A stretch of DNA of 64,000 nucleotides from Actinoplanes nipponensis (GTDB lineage Bacteria; Actinomycetota; Actinomycetes; Mycobacteriales; Micromonosporaceae). The position numbers and the translations under genes were made by a program. The notes under the pieces are model-generated. The model saw only the letters and a list, made by a program, of their open reading frames with translations. It was not told where the DNA came from and made no database searches. How positions within the stretch are numbered: position 1 is the first letter of the stretch; each line of letters starts with the position of its first letter. Below are positions 20,201 through 27,797 of this stretch, piece after piece. The stretch is taken from contig NZ_BOMQ01000008.1 in the NCBI RefSeq assembly GCF_016862275.1, positions 1-64,000 of the forward strand, given 5' to 3'.

Positions 20201-20685
20201 TCTGCACCGTCCGCCCGGTCGCCGGGGCCACCACCCAGTCCTGCCGGGTCCGCGCCGCGATCGACACCGGCGACAGCGTGCGCGTCACCGCGGTCGGCAT
20301 CGGCGGCACCCTGTCGACGTCGACCGGCGCGTCCATCACGCCGGCGTCGGCCACCAACCGGCTGCTCGCGGTGGTCTACTTCCCGACCGGCGAGTTCGCC
20401 CTCGACGCCACCGCCCGCCGCGTGCTGGCCACCGTGGCCGCGCAGGCCCGCACGTACGGCTTCGACACCGCGCTGATGGTCGGCCACACCGACGCCGACG
20501 GCACGGCCGCGTCCAACGCCGCGCTGTCCCGGCGCCGCGCCGACCAGGTCGCCGCCCACTTCCACCGGGTCTATCCGGCGCTGCGGGCCGACCACAGCGG
20601 CCGGGGCGAGACCGATCCGGCCCGGCCCAACGTGGGCGACCGCAACAAGGCCGCCAACCGGCGCGTCGAGATCTACGTCGGCTGA
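17227..20685 (+). CDS. secreted multi-domain protein: Ig-like repeats plus C-terminal OmpA domain
   Basis: 1152 residues from GTG 17227. A Sec signal peptide (VIFRRAACLAVVAVVAATP, then a TAAPAVA cleavage region) is followed by a roughly 400-residue beta-rich N-terminal region. Next comes a Ser/Thr/Pro linker (about 525-570) flanked by cadherin/Big_9-like repeats, each carrying an NDSDPDGD- or LANDTGAG-type turn and a YTPANGYTGADTFTYTV-type strand. The final 110 residues are an OmpA-C domain (YFPTGEFALDATARRVL, then GHTDADG and LSRRRADQV) of the kind that binds peptidoglycan. No anchor or LPXTG motif is present, so cell-wall retention would depend on the OmpA domain. It lies 51 bases after the chemoreceptor gene. 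Function unknown; a surface adhesin or wall-linked protein is inferred. Confidence 0.85.
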   Translation: MIFRRAACLAVVAVVAATPLVVTAAPAVAVAPSCPSAGLTVAALHGPNFYVDTSSSPVLQGAYAGYRVTDTTGNPRSDLWVALSDFTGGSVALGAGQPSAQQVATLAGGASAARFFYLTAQAESATAQRHSVAVWRGRPDLPGSAQLCADSGGFSAVEGTIKAAANKLTSVAVSAGTPKIGGTFTVTVKGDTGTIGAGSANDPSSFWMSPAASGSWPAGAYRLVGTSLSFTGGATYTDTLRVSGLSSASKEYTAVYTFRAVGFTSSPTTVLPVQQIASGTQIKHTDLGSVASLPAIAPSTNDLTIALSAGAQKLPDTGGTVVFQAAVSGSAGAVLDSFTATVPAGVTLVPGSVTWRGGAIPDGVSSAGTIVLQGPFTVTGSGDVLSFALALPATSGDRVTSVVATVGSATVDTTLSLTDNAPATRTVNVNTFPVAADDAVPVPDNLASTVTVTGNDSDPDGDALTVAAVGPAGHGTATVTAGVVGYTPANGYTGADTFTYTVADGRGGTATATVSVTVGGPAPVTPSPSPSVTASATPSPTPSATPSPTPSATPSATPSSTPSAAPSVTPPATQPATLIAAADQAATVAGAGVTLSPLGNDSGDGPLGLQSAGPAAHGAVRVAGNTVSYKPATDFWGTDTFSYTVTDAHAALATGTVTVTVTPGPAPADDSAVLDQGAPTRLDVLTNDPAGAVLAGIVTPPGHGVATVDGTRIVYAPAAGYSGADALTYRLVGTPSVATVRLTVATPAPAVADDVVTAVPGTAVRVDVLANDTGAGLTVRQVGGAAHGTAELRTDGVWYTPQAAYRGADSFGYVVEDRLGRRATGTVQATVPNAAPTIAGVLPRTVTAGEQLVVPFALADGNGDTLTLTAGTPTGAPDAATRIKLGVAGNRLTLGVDVRFSGDLTIPVIVSDGEATARTDLAVSVLPAPVPSATGRVIANPQARAELADPTYVGGRPVSRTLSTFVDSLIAWPVSPTTALLGYRVTLNGTRVCTVRPVAGATTQSCRVRAAIDTGDSVRVTAVGIGGTLSTSTGASITPASATNRLLAVVYFPTGEFALDATARRVLATVAAQARTYGFDTALMVGHTDADGTAASNAALSRRRADQVAAHFHRVYPALRADHSGRGETDPARPNVGDRNKAANRRVEIYVG
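18800..18940. repeat. degenerate CCGTCGSCSACC-type tandem repeats (Pro-Ser-Pro/Ala-Thr linker)
   Basis: Short in-frame repeats of the codons for Pro-Ser-Pro-Thr and Pro-Ser-Ala-Thr fill this stretch. They encode the disordered linker between Ig-like domains of the secreted protein. Units of 12-24 bases recur imperfectly, which makes the region prone to length change. Confidence 0.85.
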
Positions 20686-20700
20686 GGCGGCGCACGCCCG

Positions 20701-21204
20701 CTACAGGCCCGCGGCCACCTGCGCGAAGTACCGGTTGGCCACCCGGGTGTGCAGGTCGAAGCCCAGCGCCCGGGGCTCGTGCAGCACCTCGAAGCCCAGC
20801 GTCTCGTCGTCCGGGGCGGCCGGGGGCAGCTCGTCCGGTGTGGCCAGGGCGGGAAACAGGCCGAAGATCAGCAACGTGCCGTCGGGGGCGCTGATCGTGT
20901 CGTACAGGCGTACCGCCTCGGGGTCGGTCCGCAGGCCGACCTCCTCGCTCAGCTCGCGCGACGCCGCCTGCTGCCAGGTCTCGCCCGCCTCGACGAAGCC
21001 GCCCGGCAGGGCCAGGGTGTCCCGCGCCGGCGGGATGCCGCGGCGCACCACCAGCAGGCCGCCGCCGACCGGCTGGACCGCGACGGCGACCGGTTTCGGG
21101 TTGAGGTAGCTGGTCTCGCCGCAGGCGCCGCAGCGGCGGGGCCACGGCTGGTCGGGCACGAAGCGCGCGCCGCAGAAGGTGCAGTGCGCGTATCGGTCAG
21201 GCAT
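20701..21204 (-). CDS. NUDIX hydrolase with N-terminal zinc ribbon
   Basis: 167 residues from ATG 21204. Two CxxC pairs (CTFCGARF and CGACGET, about residues 8-28) form a zinc ribbon, as in NudC-like and ADP-ribose NUDIX proteins. The NUDIX box is complete, from GGFVEAGE to RELSEEVGL. It lacks the SQPWPFPxS motif of true NudC decapping enzymes, so a general NUDIX substrate is more likely. Its start overlaps the end of the upstream gene by 8 bases, so the two are co-expressed. Confidence 0.9.
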   Translation of the reverse strand: MPDRYAHCTFCGARFVPDQPWPRRCGACGETSYLNPKPVAVAVQPVGGGLLVVRRGIPPARDTLALPGGFVEAGETWQQAASRELSEEVGLRTDPEAVRLYDTISAPDGTLLIFGLFPALATPDELPPAAPDDETLGFEVLHEPRALGFDLHTRVANRYFAQVAAGL

Positions 21205-21979
21205 GCAGCGGGGCGTTGCAGGCCGCGACCAGCGCCTGCCGGCAGGCGCTGGTCAGCGGGCGCAGGGCCGCGTCGCGCTGCTGGGCCTCGTAGCCGTTCA
21301 CCGCGCCGCCGGGGGCGTTGTGCTCGGCCAGCGCCAGGACCTGGTCGAGGATGCTGGCCCGGGCGAACAGCCGGCGCGAGCGCGGGTCGAAGCCCGGCGG
21401 CAACGTCGCGGTGCTCTCCGGGCGGCGCAGCGCCTGCAGGGCGCCGGCCAGCTCGGGGCGCCACTGCGCGACGTCCAGGCGGGTCAGCCGGGTGGTGGCC
21501 TCGGTCAGCGCGGTGGTCAGCTCGACCTCCGCCTCGGCCGCGCCCAGCTGGAAGGTGGGCTTGTACGCCGGGACGGGGTAGAAGCGCCACAGCACGGTCT
21601 CGAACTCCACCCCCGAGCCGGAGGTGTGCCGGCGCAGCTCGGGCACCACCCCGAACGACGGGGTCACCAGCGCCTCGCCGGCCAGCAGGGCCGCGCCGGT
21701 CAGCTCGCCGGGGCCGGGCAGGCCGCGCGGATCGCCGGGGGCGGGCAGCACCAGCCGGATCTCGTCGGGGTGCAGCTTGGCGAACGCGGGCAGCGCCTGC
21801 CCGAGGGGCACGTCGGTCCACGTGCCGGGGGCATCGGCGACGAGGTGCTCCTCGTCGCCGGCGATCTCGTCGGCCAGCTCGTCGAACGGGACGAGGCCGG
21901 CCCGCCAGGCGCGTACCCACGCCACGAACCGGGTCGACCGGCGCGCCGTGAGTGTCGCCGCATCTGCTGCGGGGGACAT
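21197..21979 (-). CDS. conserved actinobacterial hypothetical protein
   Basis: 260 residues from ATG 21979; its stop overlaps the NUDIX start. It appears soluble, without signal or membrane segments. It opens with a helical segment (RFVAWVRAWRAGLVPFDELAD) and has a middle portion with a motif HPDEIRLVLPAPGDPRGLPGP. An aromatic stretch ETVLWRFYPVPAYKPTFQ and a helical C-terminus follow. Similar proteins are widespread in actinobacteria without assigned function. It is divergent from the DUF3097 gene with 80 bases between starts. Confidence 0.75.
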   Translation of the reverse strand: MSPAADAATLTARRSTRFVAWVRAWRAGLVPFDELADEIAGDEEHLVADAPGTWTDVPLGQALPAFAKLHPDEIRLVLPAPGDPRGLPGPGELTGAALLAGEALVTPSFGVVPELRRHTSGSGVEFETVLWRFYPVPAYKPTFQLGAAEAEVELTTALTEATTRLTRLDVAQWRPELAGALQALRRPESTATLPPGFDPRSRRLFARASILDQVLALAEHNAPGGAVNGYEAQQRDAALRPLTSACRQALVAACNAPLHA

Positions 21980-22059
21980 GTGGGCAAGGGTACGTGCCGT
22001 CCGCCGACCTTGTCAGGGCCGGAGCGTCGGAACCGGCGTGTCCGTGCGGAGGGTTTAAC

Positions 22060-22872
22060 GTGCTCGACATGTATTCCGACGATGTGCTGGCCGGCGACTG
22101 GCGGCGCCGCAAGGTGGTGCCCGAGGTGGACGCCGAGCGCGACCTGGTCGTCGAGGACGTGGACTCGGGGTTCTGCGGCGCGGTCGTCGGCTTCGAGCTG
22201 GGCGCGGTCGTGCTGGAGGACCGGCGCGGCAAGCGGCGCAACTTCCCGCTGGAGCCGGCCGCTTTCCTGCTCGACGGCCAGGTCGTGACCCTGCGCCGGC
22301 CGGCCGCGCGGCCGGCCGCCGCGGCCCGGCAGCGGACCGCCTCCGGGTCGGTCGCCGTCGCCGGGGTACGCGCCCAGGTCGCCAAGGCCAGCCGCATCTG
22401 GGTCGAGGGGGTGCACGACGCCGCCCTGGTCGAGCGGATCTGGGGCGACGACCTGCGCATCGAGGGCGTGGTGGTGGAGCCGCTGGACGGCATCGACGAC
22501 CTGGCCGGCGCGGTCCGCGAGTTCCGGCCGGCCCGCCACCGCCGGGTCGGGGTGCTGGTCGACCACCTGGTCGCCGGGTCCAAGGAGAGCCGGATCGTGG
22601 CCGCCGTCACGGACCCGAACGTGCTGATCACCGGCCACCCGTACGTGGACGTGTGGCAGGCGGTGAAGCCGGAGCGGGTCGGACTGCGGGCCTGGCCGGT
22701 GATCCCGCCCGGACAGCCGTGGAAGCAGGGGGTCTGCGCCGCGGTCGGCCTGGGCGAGCCCTACGAGATGTGGCGGCGGATCCTGGGCAGCGTGAACAGC
22801 TACAAGGACGTCGAGACGCCGCTGATCAACGCGATGGAGCGGCTGATCGATTTCGTCACGGAGCCGAGCTGA
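22060..22872 (+). CDS. DUF3097 protein (toprim-like fold suspected)
   Basis: 270 residues from GTG 22060, chosen because GGAGGG at 22048-22053 lies 6 bases ahead; ATG 22069 is the alternative. It carries the DUF3097 pattern: MYSDDVLAGDWRRRKVVPEV near the start, a small beta domain, then RIWVEGVHDAALVERIWGDD and VGVLVDHLVAGSKES. The WVEGVHD and LVDHLV strands resemble the Glu and Asp sites of toprim domains (topoisomerase/primase/DnaG-like), which would suggest a nucleic-acid role; this is inference. Function is not established. The 3' end overlaps the convergent ArsR-type gene by 17 bases. Confidence 0.82.
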   Translation: MLDMYSDDVLAGDWRRRKVVPEVDAERDLVVEDVDSGFCGAVVGFELGAVVLEDRRGKRRNFPLEPAAFLLDGQVVTLRRPAARPAAAARQRTASGSVAVAGVRAQVAKASRIWVEGVHDAALVERIWGDDLRIEGVVVEPLDGIDDLAGAVREFRPARHRRVGVLVDHLVAGSKESRIVAAVTDPNVLITGHPYVDVWQAVKPERVGLRAWPVIPPGQPWKQGVCAAVGLGEPYEMWRRILGSVNSYKDVETPLINAMERLIDFVTEPS

Positions 22873-23842
22873 TCAGGGCCTCCGCCAGCGGCGTCTGTAC
22901 GTTCAGCACGCGGCGGCCGTGCCGGTGCGCGGCGACCAGCCCGGCCGCCCGCAGGGCCGTCAGGTGCTGCGACACCCCGCCCGGGGTCATGCCGGTGCGC
23001 CGGGCCAGCTCGGTGGTGGAGCTGGGCGCGCCCAGCTCCAGCAGCAGCCGGGTGCGGCCCCGGCCGAGCACCGCGCCCAGGGCGCCGGTGTGCTCCGGGC
23101 GCGGCTCCCACAGGGTGGCCACGGCCCGCGCCGGATAGGCCAGCTGCGGCACGTCGCCGGCGAAGACGCTCAGCACCGACGGCCACACGAACACCGACGG
23201 CACCAGGACCAGGCCGGCGCCGTCGGACACGTCGGCGGCGGTGCAGGCGTGCTTGCGGACCGACAGCGTGCCGCCGGCCCAGCGGACGTCGTCGTGCAGG
23301 TCGTTGAGCGGGCCGGCGGCGCCGTCCCGGGCCAGGGCGCGCGCCCGGGCGAAGATCTCGGCGTCCAGCAGCAGCCGGATCCGGTGCCAGTGCGGCGCGA
23401 CGGCGGCCTGCCAGAACGCCTCGATCTCGGCAGCCAGGCGGTCGAGGCCGGCAGCGGGGTCGGCGTACAGGTGGCGCAGGGCGGGGTCGCGGCGGCCGTA
23501 CAGGTCGAGGTGCTCGCGGACCACCGCCGCGGGCGTCGCCCGCAGCCGGGCGAGCTCCGCGCCGAGGTCGGCGGTCAGGCCCGGCGGCGGGGGCGTCAGG
23601 AAGTCGGGCAGGTACGCCGGTTCGCGCGGCACCAGCGCCCACAGCAGCGTGTCGCGTGGCGCGGTGACCCGGCGTGCCCACGGCCGGTGGACCGCGTGGC
23701 GGCCCGGATCGCGCAGCACCCGGACGGCCGCCACGACCTCCCACAGGGCGGAGACGGCGAAGCGGATGCGCGCCACGGCGCCGGCCGACAGCCCGATCGC
23801 GACCACTGCGGACCCCCGACGATTCAGCTGGAACTGAATCAT
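22856..23842 (-). CDS. ArsR-type winged-helix regulator with large N-terminal domain
   Basis: 328 residues from ATG 23842. The N-terminal 250 residues (starting MIQFQLNRRG) are a DUF5937-like domain with little annotation. The last 70 residues are an ArsR-type winged helix, with ELARRTGMTPGGVSQHL as recognition helix and a wing RHGRRVLNVQTPLA. No metal-binding CxC motif is seen, so the effector is unlikely to be a metal. It is divergent from the PEP-mutase-like gene with only 35 bases between. A perfect inverted repeat covers its own start region and probably serves as operator for both genes. Confidence 0.85.
   Translation of the reverse strand: MIQFQLNRRGSAVVAIGLSAGAVARIRFAVSALWEVVAAVRVLRDPGRHAVHRPWARRVTAPRDTLLWALVPREPAYLPDFLTPPPPGLTADLGAELARLRATPAAVVREHLDLYGRRDPALRHLYADPAAGLDRLAAEIEAFWQAAVAPHWHRIRLLLDAEIFARARALARDGAAGPLNDLHDDVRWAGGTLSVRKHACTAADVSDGAGLVLVPSVFVWPSVLSVFAGDVPQLAYPARAVATLWEPRPEHTGALGAVLGRGRTRLLLELGAPSSTTELARRTGMTPGGVSQHLTALRAAGLVAAHRHGRRVLNVQTPLAEALISSAP
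23821..23840. promoter_or_regulatory. inverted repeat, likely operator of the ArsR-type regulator
   Basis: GATTCAG-CTGGAA-CTGAATC is a perfect 7-base inverted repeat with a 6-base centre. It overlaps the first codons of the regulator gene (it encodes part of IQFQLN) and lies 38 bases upstream of the PEP-mutase-like gene. Its AT-rich arms stand out in this GC-rich DNA. The placement fits autoregulation and control of the divergent gene. Confidence 0.55.
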
Positions 23843-23877
23843 TATCCCGGTCGCCCGGCCGCGCCCACACTGGCCGC

Positions 23878-24660
23878 ATGACCGACTTCCGTGACCTGCA
23901 CGTGCCCGGCCGACCGCTGATCCTCGTCAACGCCTGGGACGCCGCGAGCGCCCGCCTGGTCGCCGCGGCCGGTGCGGCCGCGATCGGCACCACCAGCGCC
24001 GGGGTGGCCTGGAGCCTGGGCGCGCCGGACGGCGACGCGCTGCCGCCGGACGGCGACGCGCTGCCGCCGGCCGCCGCGGTCGCGGCGGTCGAGCGGATCG
24101 TCGCGGCCGTCGCGGTGCCGGTGACGGCCGACGTCGAGCGGGGGTACGGCGACGTGGCCGAGACGGTACGGCGGATCAGCGCCGCGGGCGCCGCCGGCGT
24201 CAACATCGAGGACGGCGCCACCGCCCGGCCCGACCGGATCGCCGCCGCCCGGGCCGCCGCGCCCGGGCTGTTCCTGAACGCCCGCATCGACACCTACCTG
24301 GCCGGCGCCGGCGGCCTGGACGAGACCGTCGAGCGGGCCACGGCCTATCTGGCGGCGGGCGCCGACGGCATCTTCGTGCCCGGGGTGACCGATCCGGCGA
24401 CCGTGGCCGCCCTGGTCGCCCGGATCGACGCGCCGGTGAACGTCATGGCCGGGCCCGGCGCGCCGCCCGTCGGCGAGCTGGCCGCGCTGGGCGTGGCCCG
24501 GATCAGCCTCGGCTCGTCCGTCGCCCAGGCCGCGTACGGGCTGGTGGCCCGGGCCGCGGCGGCGGTGCTGGGCGACGGCGGCTACGCCGAGCTGGCCGGC
24601 GCGGCGGACTACGGGACGCTGAACGCCCTGTTCACGCCAGGTGTGCCGGGTCGCGGCTGA
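23878..24660 (+). CDS. isocitrate lyase/PEP mutase superfamily protein
   Basis: 260 residues from ATG 23878. The TIM-barrel family signature is clear: LILVNAWDAASARLVAAAGA at the start, TTSAGVAWSLG, VTADVERGYGD (metal-binding Asp and Glu) and VNIEDG. The usual KKCGH active-site motif of true isocitrate lyase is absent, so a carboxyphosphonoenolpyruvate or oxaloacetate lyase-like C-C lyase is likelier. A 7-residue segment (PDGDALP) is present twice in tandem just after the SLG motif, near the flexible active-site loop. Probably controlled by the divergent ArsR-type protein. The 3' end overlaps the serine hydrolase gene by 29 bases. Confidence 0.88.
   Translation: MTDFRDLHVPGRPLILVNAWDAASARLVAAAGAAAIGTTSAGVAWSLGAPDGDALPPDGDALPPAAAVAAVERIVAAVAVPVTADVERGYGDVAETVRRISAAGAAGVNIEDGATARPDRIAAARAAAPGLFLNARIDTYLAGAGGLDETVERATAYLAAGADGIFVPGVTDPATVAALVARIDAPVNVMAGPGAPPVGELAALGVARISLGSSVAQAAYGLVARAAAAVLGDGGYAELAGAADYGTLNALFTPGVPGRG
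24025..24066. repeat. 21-bp perfect direct duplication inside the PEP-mutase-like gene
   Basis: Two exact 21-base copies in tandem (24025-24045 and 24046-24066) encode PDGDALP twice. Relatives normally have this segment once, followed directly by a Pro/Ala helix, so this looks like a recent slippage duplication. Confidence 0.9.
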
Positions 24661-25945
24661 ACACGAAGGTGGCGATGTCCAGCCGGGTGGCCGTGCCGTC
24701 CGGGCCGCGCAGCACGGTCAGCACCTCGCCGGTGTTCATGCCGGCCGTGCCCCGCCAGCGGTCCGGGGCCTCGGGCACGAACCGCCACGGCGCCCGGGCG
24801 CCCGGGTTCATCGAGCGCATCACCAGCTCCGGGCCGTCGGCGGTCACCTCGAACTCGCCGCCCATCCACCACCAGCGCCCGCACAGCTCGGCGGCCTCGC
24901 CGGCCGGGGGCGGGGCGGGCCGCCACGGCGCGGGCAGCACCGGCTCGGCGTCCAGCACGGTGGTCAGCGCCTCCAGGCTCAGCGCCCGGATGCTGGTGCC
25001 GCGCAGGCCGTACGAGTTGGCGAACGCGACCACGCCGGTGCGGCTGGGCCGGTGCACGACCAGCTGGGCCACGTAGCCGGGCATGGAGCCGCCGTGGCCG
25101 ACGTACACCCGCTCGCCGACGCGCATCAGCTCCGGGCCCAGCCCGTGCCCGGCGGTCCAGGCGTCGTCCTGCAGCACCACCGGCGTGCACATCTCGTCGA
25201 CGGTCTCGCGGCTGAGCACGGCCGGCGCCGGGTCGGCCAGGAACGCCGCCCACTTGGCCATGTCGGTCACCGTGGACCAGAGCTGGCCGGCCGGCGCCAT
25301 CGCCCCGGCGTCCAGCCGCGGCTCCTCGTGCAGGCTGCCGTCCAGCGCGTGCACGACGTAACCGCGGGCGTACGGCTCCACCGGCGCGTAGGTGGTCCGC
25401 TTCATGCCCAGCGGGTCCAGCACGCGCTTGCCGACCAGGTCGGCCCAGGTCTCCCCGGTGGCCCGCTGGAGCACCGCCCCGAGCAGCCCGTAGGCCAGGT
25501 TCGAGTAGTGGTACGTGCGGAACGGCGGCCCGGCGATCTTGTCGAAGGCCAGCTCGGCCAGGAGCTGGTCGACGTCGCCGCCGGGGGCGCGCTCCCACCA
25601 CGGCCCGTTGGGCTCGCGTTGCAGGCCGGAGACGTGCGCGAGCAGCTGGCGCAGGCTGACGCCGCCCACCGGGGTGCCCGGCAGGTGCCGGTAGAGCAGG
25701 TCGTCGAGGGCGAAGAAACCCTCGTCGCGCAGCTGCATCACCATGGTCGCGGTCAGCGTCTTGGTGATCGAGCCGAGCCGGTACTGGGTCTTGGGATCCG
25801 GCGGCGGGGTCTCGCCGGCGCCGGTGAAGTGCAGCAGCGAGCGGTCACGCACGACCGCCAGCGCCAGGGACGGCGCGCGGCCCGCGGACTGCGCGCGGGC
25901 GACGAGTGCGGTGACGCGTCGGCCGGTTTCCGGCAGCAGGGACAC
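24632..25945 (-). CDS. serine hydrolase, class C beta-lactamase/DD-peptidase fold
   Basis: 437 residues from GTG 25945. Active-site motifs of the family are present: SITK (SxxK, Ser about residue 58), YSN (YxN, about 148) and HGG (about 292) in the position of KTG. There is no signal peptide, so it is probably cytoplasmic and more likely an esterase or D-aminopeptidase-like enzyme than a secreted beta-lactamase. A C-terminal lipocalin-like extension of about 100 residues (from CGRWWWMGGEFEV) is common in this group. Its 3' end overlaps the convergent PEP-mutase-like gene. Confidence 0.88.
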   Translation of the reverse strand: MSLLPETGRRVTALVARAQSAGRAPSLALAVVRDRSLLHFTGAGETPPPDPKTQYRLGSITKTLTATMVMQLRDEGFFALDDLLYRHLPGTPVGGVSLRQLLAHVSGLQREPNGPWWERAPGGDVDQLLAELAFDKIAGPPFRTYHYSNLAYGLLGAVLQRATGETWADLVGKRVLDPLGMKRTTYAPVEPYARGYVVHALDGSLHEEPRLDAGAMAPAGQLWSTVTDMAKWAAFLADPAPAVLSRETVDEMCTPVVLQDDAWTAGHGLGPELMRVGERVYVGHGGSMPGYVAQLVVHRPSRTGVVAFANSYGLRGTSIRALSLEALTTVLDAEPVLPAPWRPAPPPAGEAAELCGRWWWMGGEFEVTADGPELVMRSMNPGARAPWRFVPEAPDRWRGTAGMNTGEVLTVLRGPDGTATRLDIATFVFSRDPAHLA

Positions 25946-26065
25946 GGTGAGCCTCTCTCGGGCGGGGACGGTCCAAGGTTTAACTGAACGGCGCCGATAT
26001 GGCTACGGAAGAAACCGACGTGACGCGACGTCGCCGTACGAGCGCGGACGTGTCACGATCTAACT

Positions 26066-26515
26066 ATGGAAAGCGTCCTCTGGATCGTCCTCGCCATCGC
26101 GCTCGCGATCGCCGAGGCCTTCACCGCGACTTTCCTCATCATCTTCTTCGCCGTGGGCGCCCTGGCGGCGGGTGGCGCCGCCGCGCTGGGCGCCCCGCTG
26201 CTGGTGCAGGCCATCGTCTTCGCCATCGTCTCCGGTCTGTCCGTCGCGGCGCTGCGGCCCATCGTCATGCGGCACGCCCAGTCGGCCGGCGAGTCGGGCG
26301 AGACCCCCTTCGGCATCGAGGCCATCGAGGGGTCGCAGGCGATGGTCCTGGAAGAAGTGTCCGCCGATCACGGCCTGGTGAAGATCGACGGCGAGCTCTG
26401 GACGGCCCGCTCCTTCGACGGCGCCGAGACGTACGCGCCGGGCGACCGGGTGCGGGTCATCAAGGTCAAGGGCGCCACCGCGATCGTCTGGCGCGACGAT
26501 CACCCCAATCTCTGA
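26066..26515 (+). CDS. NfeD family membrane protein
   Basis: 149 residues from ATG 26066. Two to three tightly spaced membrane segments fill residues 1-65 (SVLWIVLAIALAIAEAF, then LIIFFAVGALAAGG and VFAIVSGLSVAAL). They are followed by an OB-fold NfeD domain (VLEEVSADHGLVKIDGELW, then GDRVRVIKVKG). Short NfeD proteins partner with the SPFH/stomatin protein encoded next, 31 bases downstream, and are thought to help organise membrane microdomains. The same nfeD-SPFH pair follows hemZ in mycobacteria (Rv1487-Rv1488). Confidence 0.93.
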   Translation: MESVLWIVLAIALAIAEAFTATFLIIFFAVGALAAGGAAALGAPLLVQAIVFAIVSGLSVAALRPIVMRHAQSAGESGETPFGIEAIEGSQAMVLEEVSADHGLVKIDGELWTARSFDGAETYAPGDRVRVIKVKGATAIVWRDDHPNL

Positions 26516-26546
26516 ACAATCACATATCCATCAGAAAGCGGACGCC

Positions 26547-27662
26547 ATGGAAGTTGTTATCGGTGTACTGATCTTCGTCATTGCCCTCTTCGCGGTGATC
26601 ACGCTGGTCCGGTCGGTCCGCATCGTCCCGCAGCAGCGGCACGACGTCGTGGAGCGGCTCGGCAAGTACAAGCGCACCCTGTCGCCGGGGCTCAACCTGC
26701 TGGTGCCGTTCGTCGACGCGGTGCGGACCAAGGTGGACATGCGCGAGCAGGTCGTCAGCTTCCCGCCGCAGCCGGTGATCACCTCCGACAACCTCGTGGT
26801 CTCGATCGACACGGTGCTCTACTTCAAGGTCGTCGACCCGGTACGGGCGACGTACGAGATCGCGAACTTCCTGCAGGCCATCGAGCAGCTGACCGTCACC
26901 ACCCTGCGTAACGTCATCGGCTCGCTGGACCTGGAGCGGGCCCTGACCAGCCGCGAGGAGATCAACCGCCACCTGTCCGGGGTGCTCGACGAGACCACCG
27001 GCCGCTGGGGCGTCAAGGTCACCCGGGTCGAGATCAAGGCGATCGAGCCGCCGCCGAGCATCCGCGACTCGATGGAGAAGCAGATGCGCGCCGAGCGGGA
27101 CCGCCGCGCCGCGATCCTGACCGCCGAGGGCGTCAAGCAGTCGCAGATCCTCACCGCCGAGGGTGACAAGCAGTCCGCCGTGCTGCGCGCCGACGGTGAC
27201 CGGCAGGCCCGGATCCTCACCGCCGAGGGCCAGGCCAAGGCGATCCGCACCGTGTTCAACGCGATCCACGAGGCCAACCCGAGCCAGAAGGTGCTGGCCT
27301 ACCAGTACCTGCAGGCCCTGCCGCAGATCGCCAACGGCTCGGCCAACAAGGTCTGGATCGTGCCGACCGAGCTGACCCGGGCGCTGGAGGGCATGGGCGG
27401 CGCGCTGGGCGGACTGGCCAACATGGTCGGCGACCTGCCGACCTCCACGGTCGACGCCGGGGCGGTCGAGCGGGAGGCCGCCGAGGCCGCCGCGGCCGCC
27501 GCCCAGGAGGCCGCCGCGGTCAACGCCCAGGTCCGCGCGGCCGAGGCGCAGGTCTCCGGCGACGGCGGCCCCAAGGGCCTGCCGGCGTCGCAGCCGGTGC
27601 CGCCGTCCGCCGCGCTCGGCGGGGCCGACTACAACGGCGTGGGGGAGCAGGAGCGCGCCTGA
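26547..27662 (+). CDS. SPFH-domain protein (stomatin/paraslipin, QmcA-like)
   Basis: 371 residues from ATG 26547. An N-terminal membrane segment (2-20) leads to a full SPFH domain (RIVPQQRHDVVERLGKYKRT, then VDMREQVVSFPPQPVITSDN). A helical region with Glu/Ala-Gln repeats (ILTAEG, QILTAEGDKQ, ILTAEGQAKA) typical of paraslipins mediates oligomerisation. The Ala-rich coiled coil near 310-345 and a disordered tail close the protein. It probably assembles rings or cages at the membrane with the NfeD partner. A strong hairpin terminator lies 37 bases after the stop. Confidence 0.94.
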   Translation: MEVVIGVLIFVIALFAVITLVRSVRIVPQQRHDVVERLGKYKRTLSPGLNLLVPFVDAVRTKVDMREQVVSFPPQPVITSDNLVVSIDTVLYFKVVDPVRATYEIANFLQAIEQLTVTTLRNVIGSLDLERALTSREEINRHLSGVLDETTGRWGVKVTRVEIKAIEPPPSIRDSMEKQMRAERDRRAAILTAEGVKQSQILTAEGDKQSAVLRADGDRQARILTAEGQAKAIRTVFNAIHEANPSQKVLAYQYLQALPQIANGSANKVWIVPTELTRALEGMGGALGGLANMVGDLPTSTVDAGAVEREAAEAAAAAAQEAAAVNAQVRAAEAQVSGDGGPKGLPASQPVPPSAALGGADYNGVGEQERA

Positions 27663-27698
27663 CCTCCGCCCCGGAGGTGCAAGATCGGAGTGAATGCC

Positions 27699-27729
27699 GC
27701 AAAACCCCGCGCACCGCGCGGGGTTTTGC
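27699..27729. terminator. bidirectional intrinsic terminator
   Basis: A perfect 14-base stem (GCAAAACCCCGCGC / GCGCGGGGTTTTGC) with a 3-base loop ACC. The A-run on the left arm and T-run on the right let it act for either strand. It closes the nfeD-SPFH operon. Confidence 0.9.
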
Positions 27730-27797
27730 CATGCTGACCGAGGATTCCGACCGGTGCCCCCGGCCGCTCGGCTTGAGCCCACACACGAGGCGGAGCC

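Noticed and set aside
24632..25945. Secreted beta-lactamase resistance gene
   Set aside because: It lacks a signal peptide and carries a lipocalin-like C-terminal extension, which fits the broader serine hydrolase/esterase group better.
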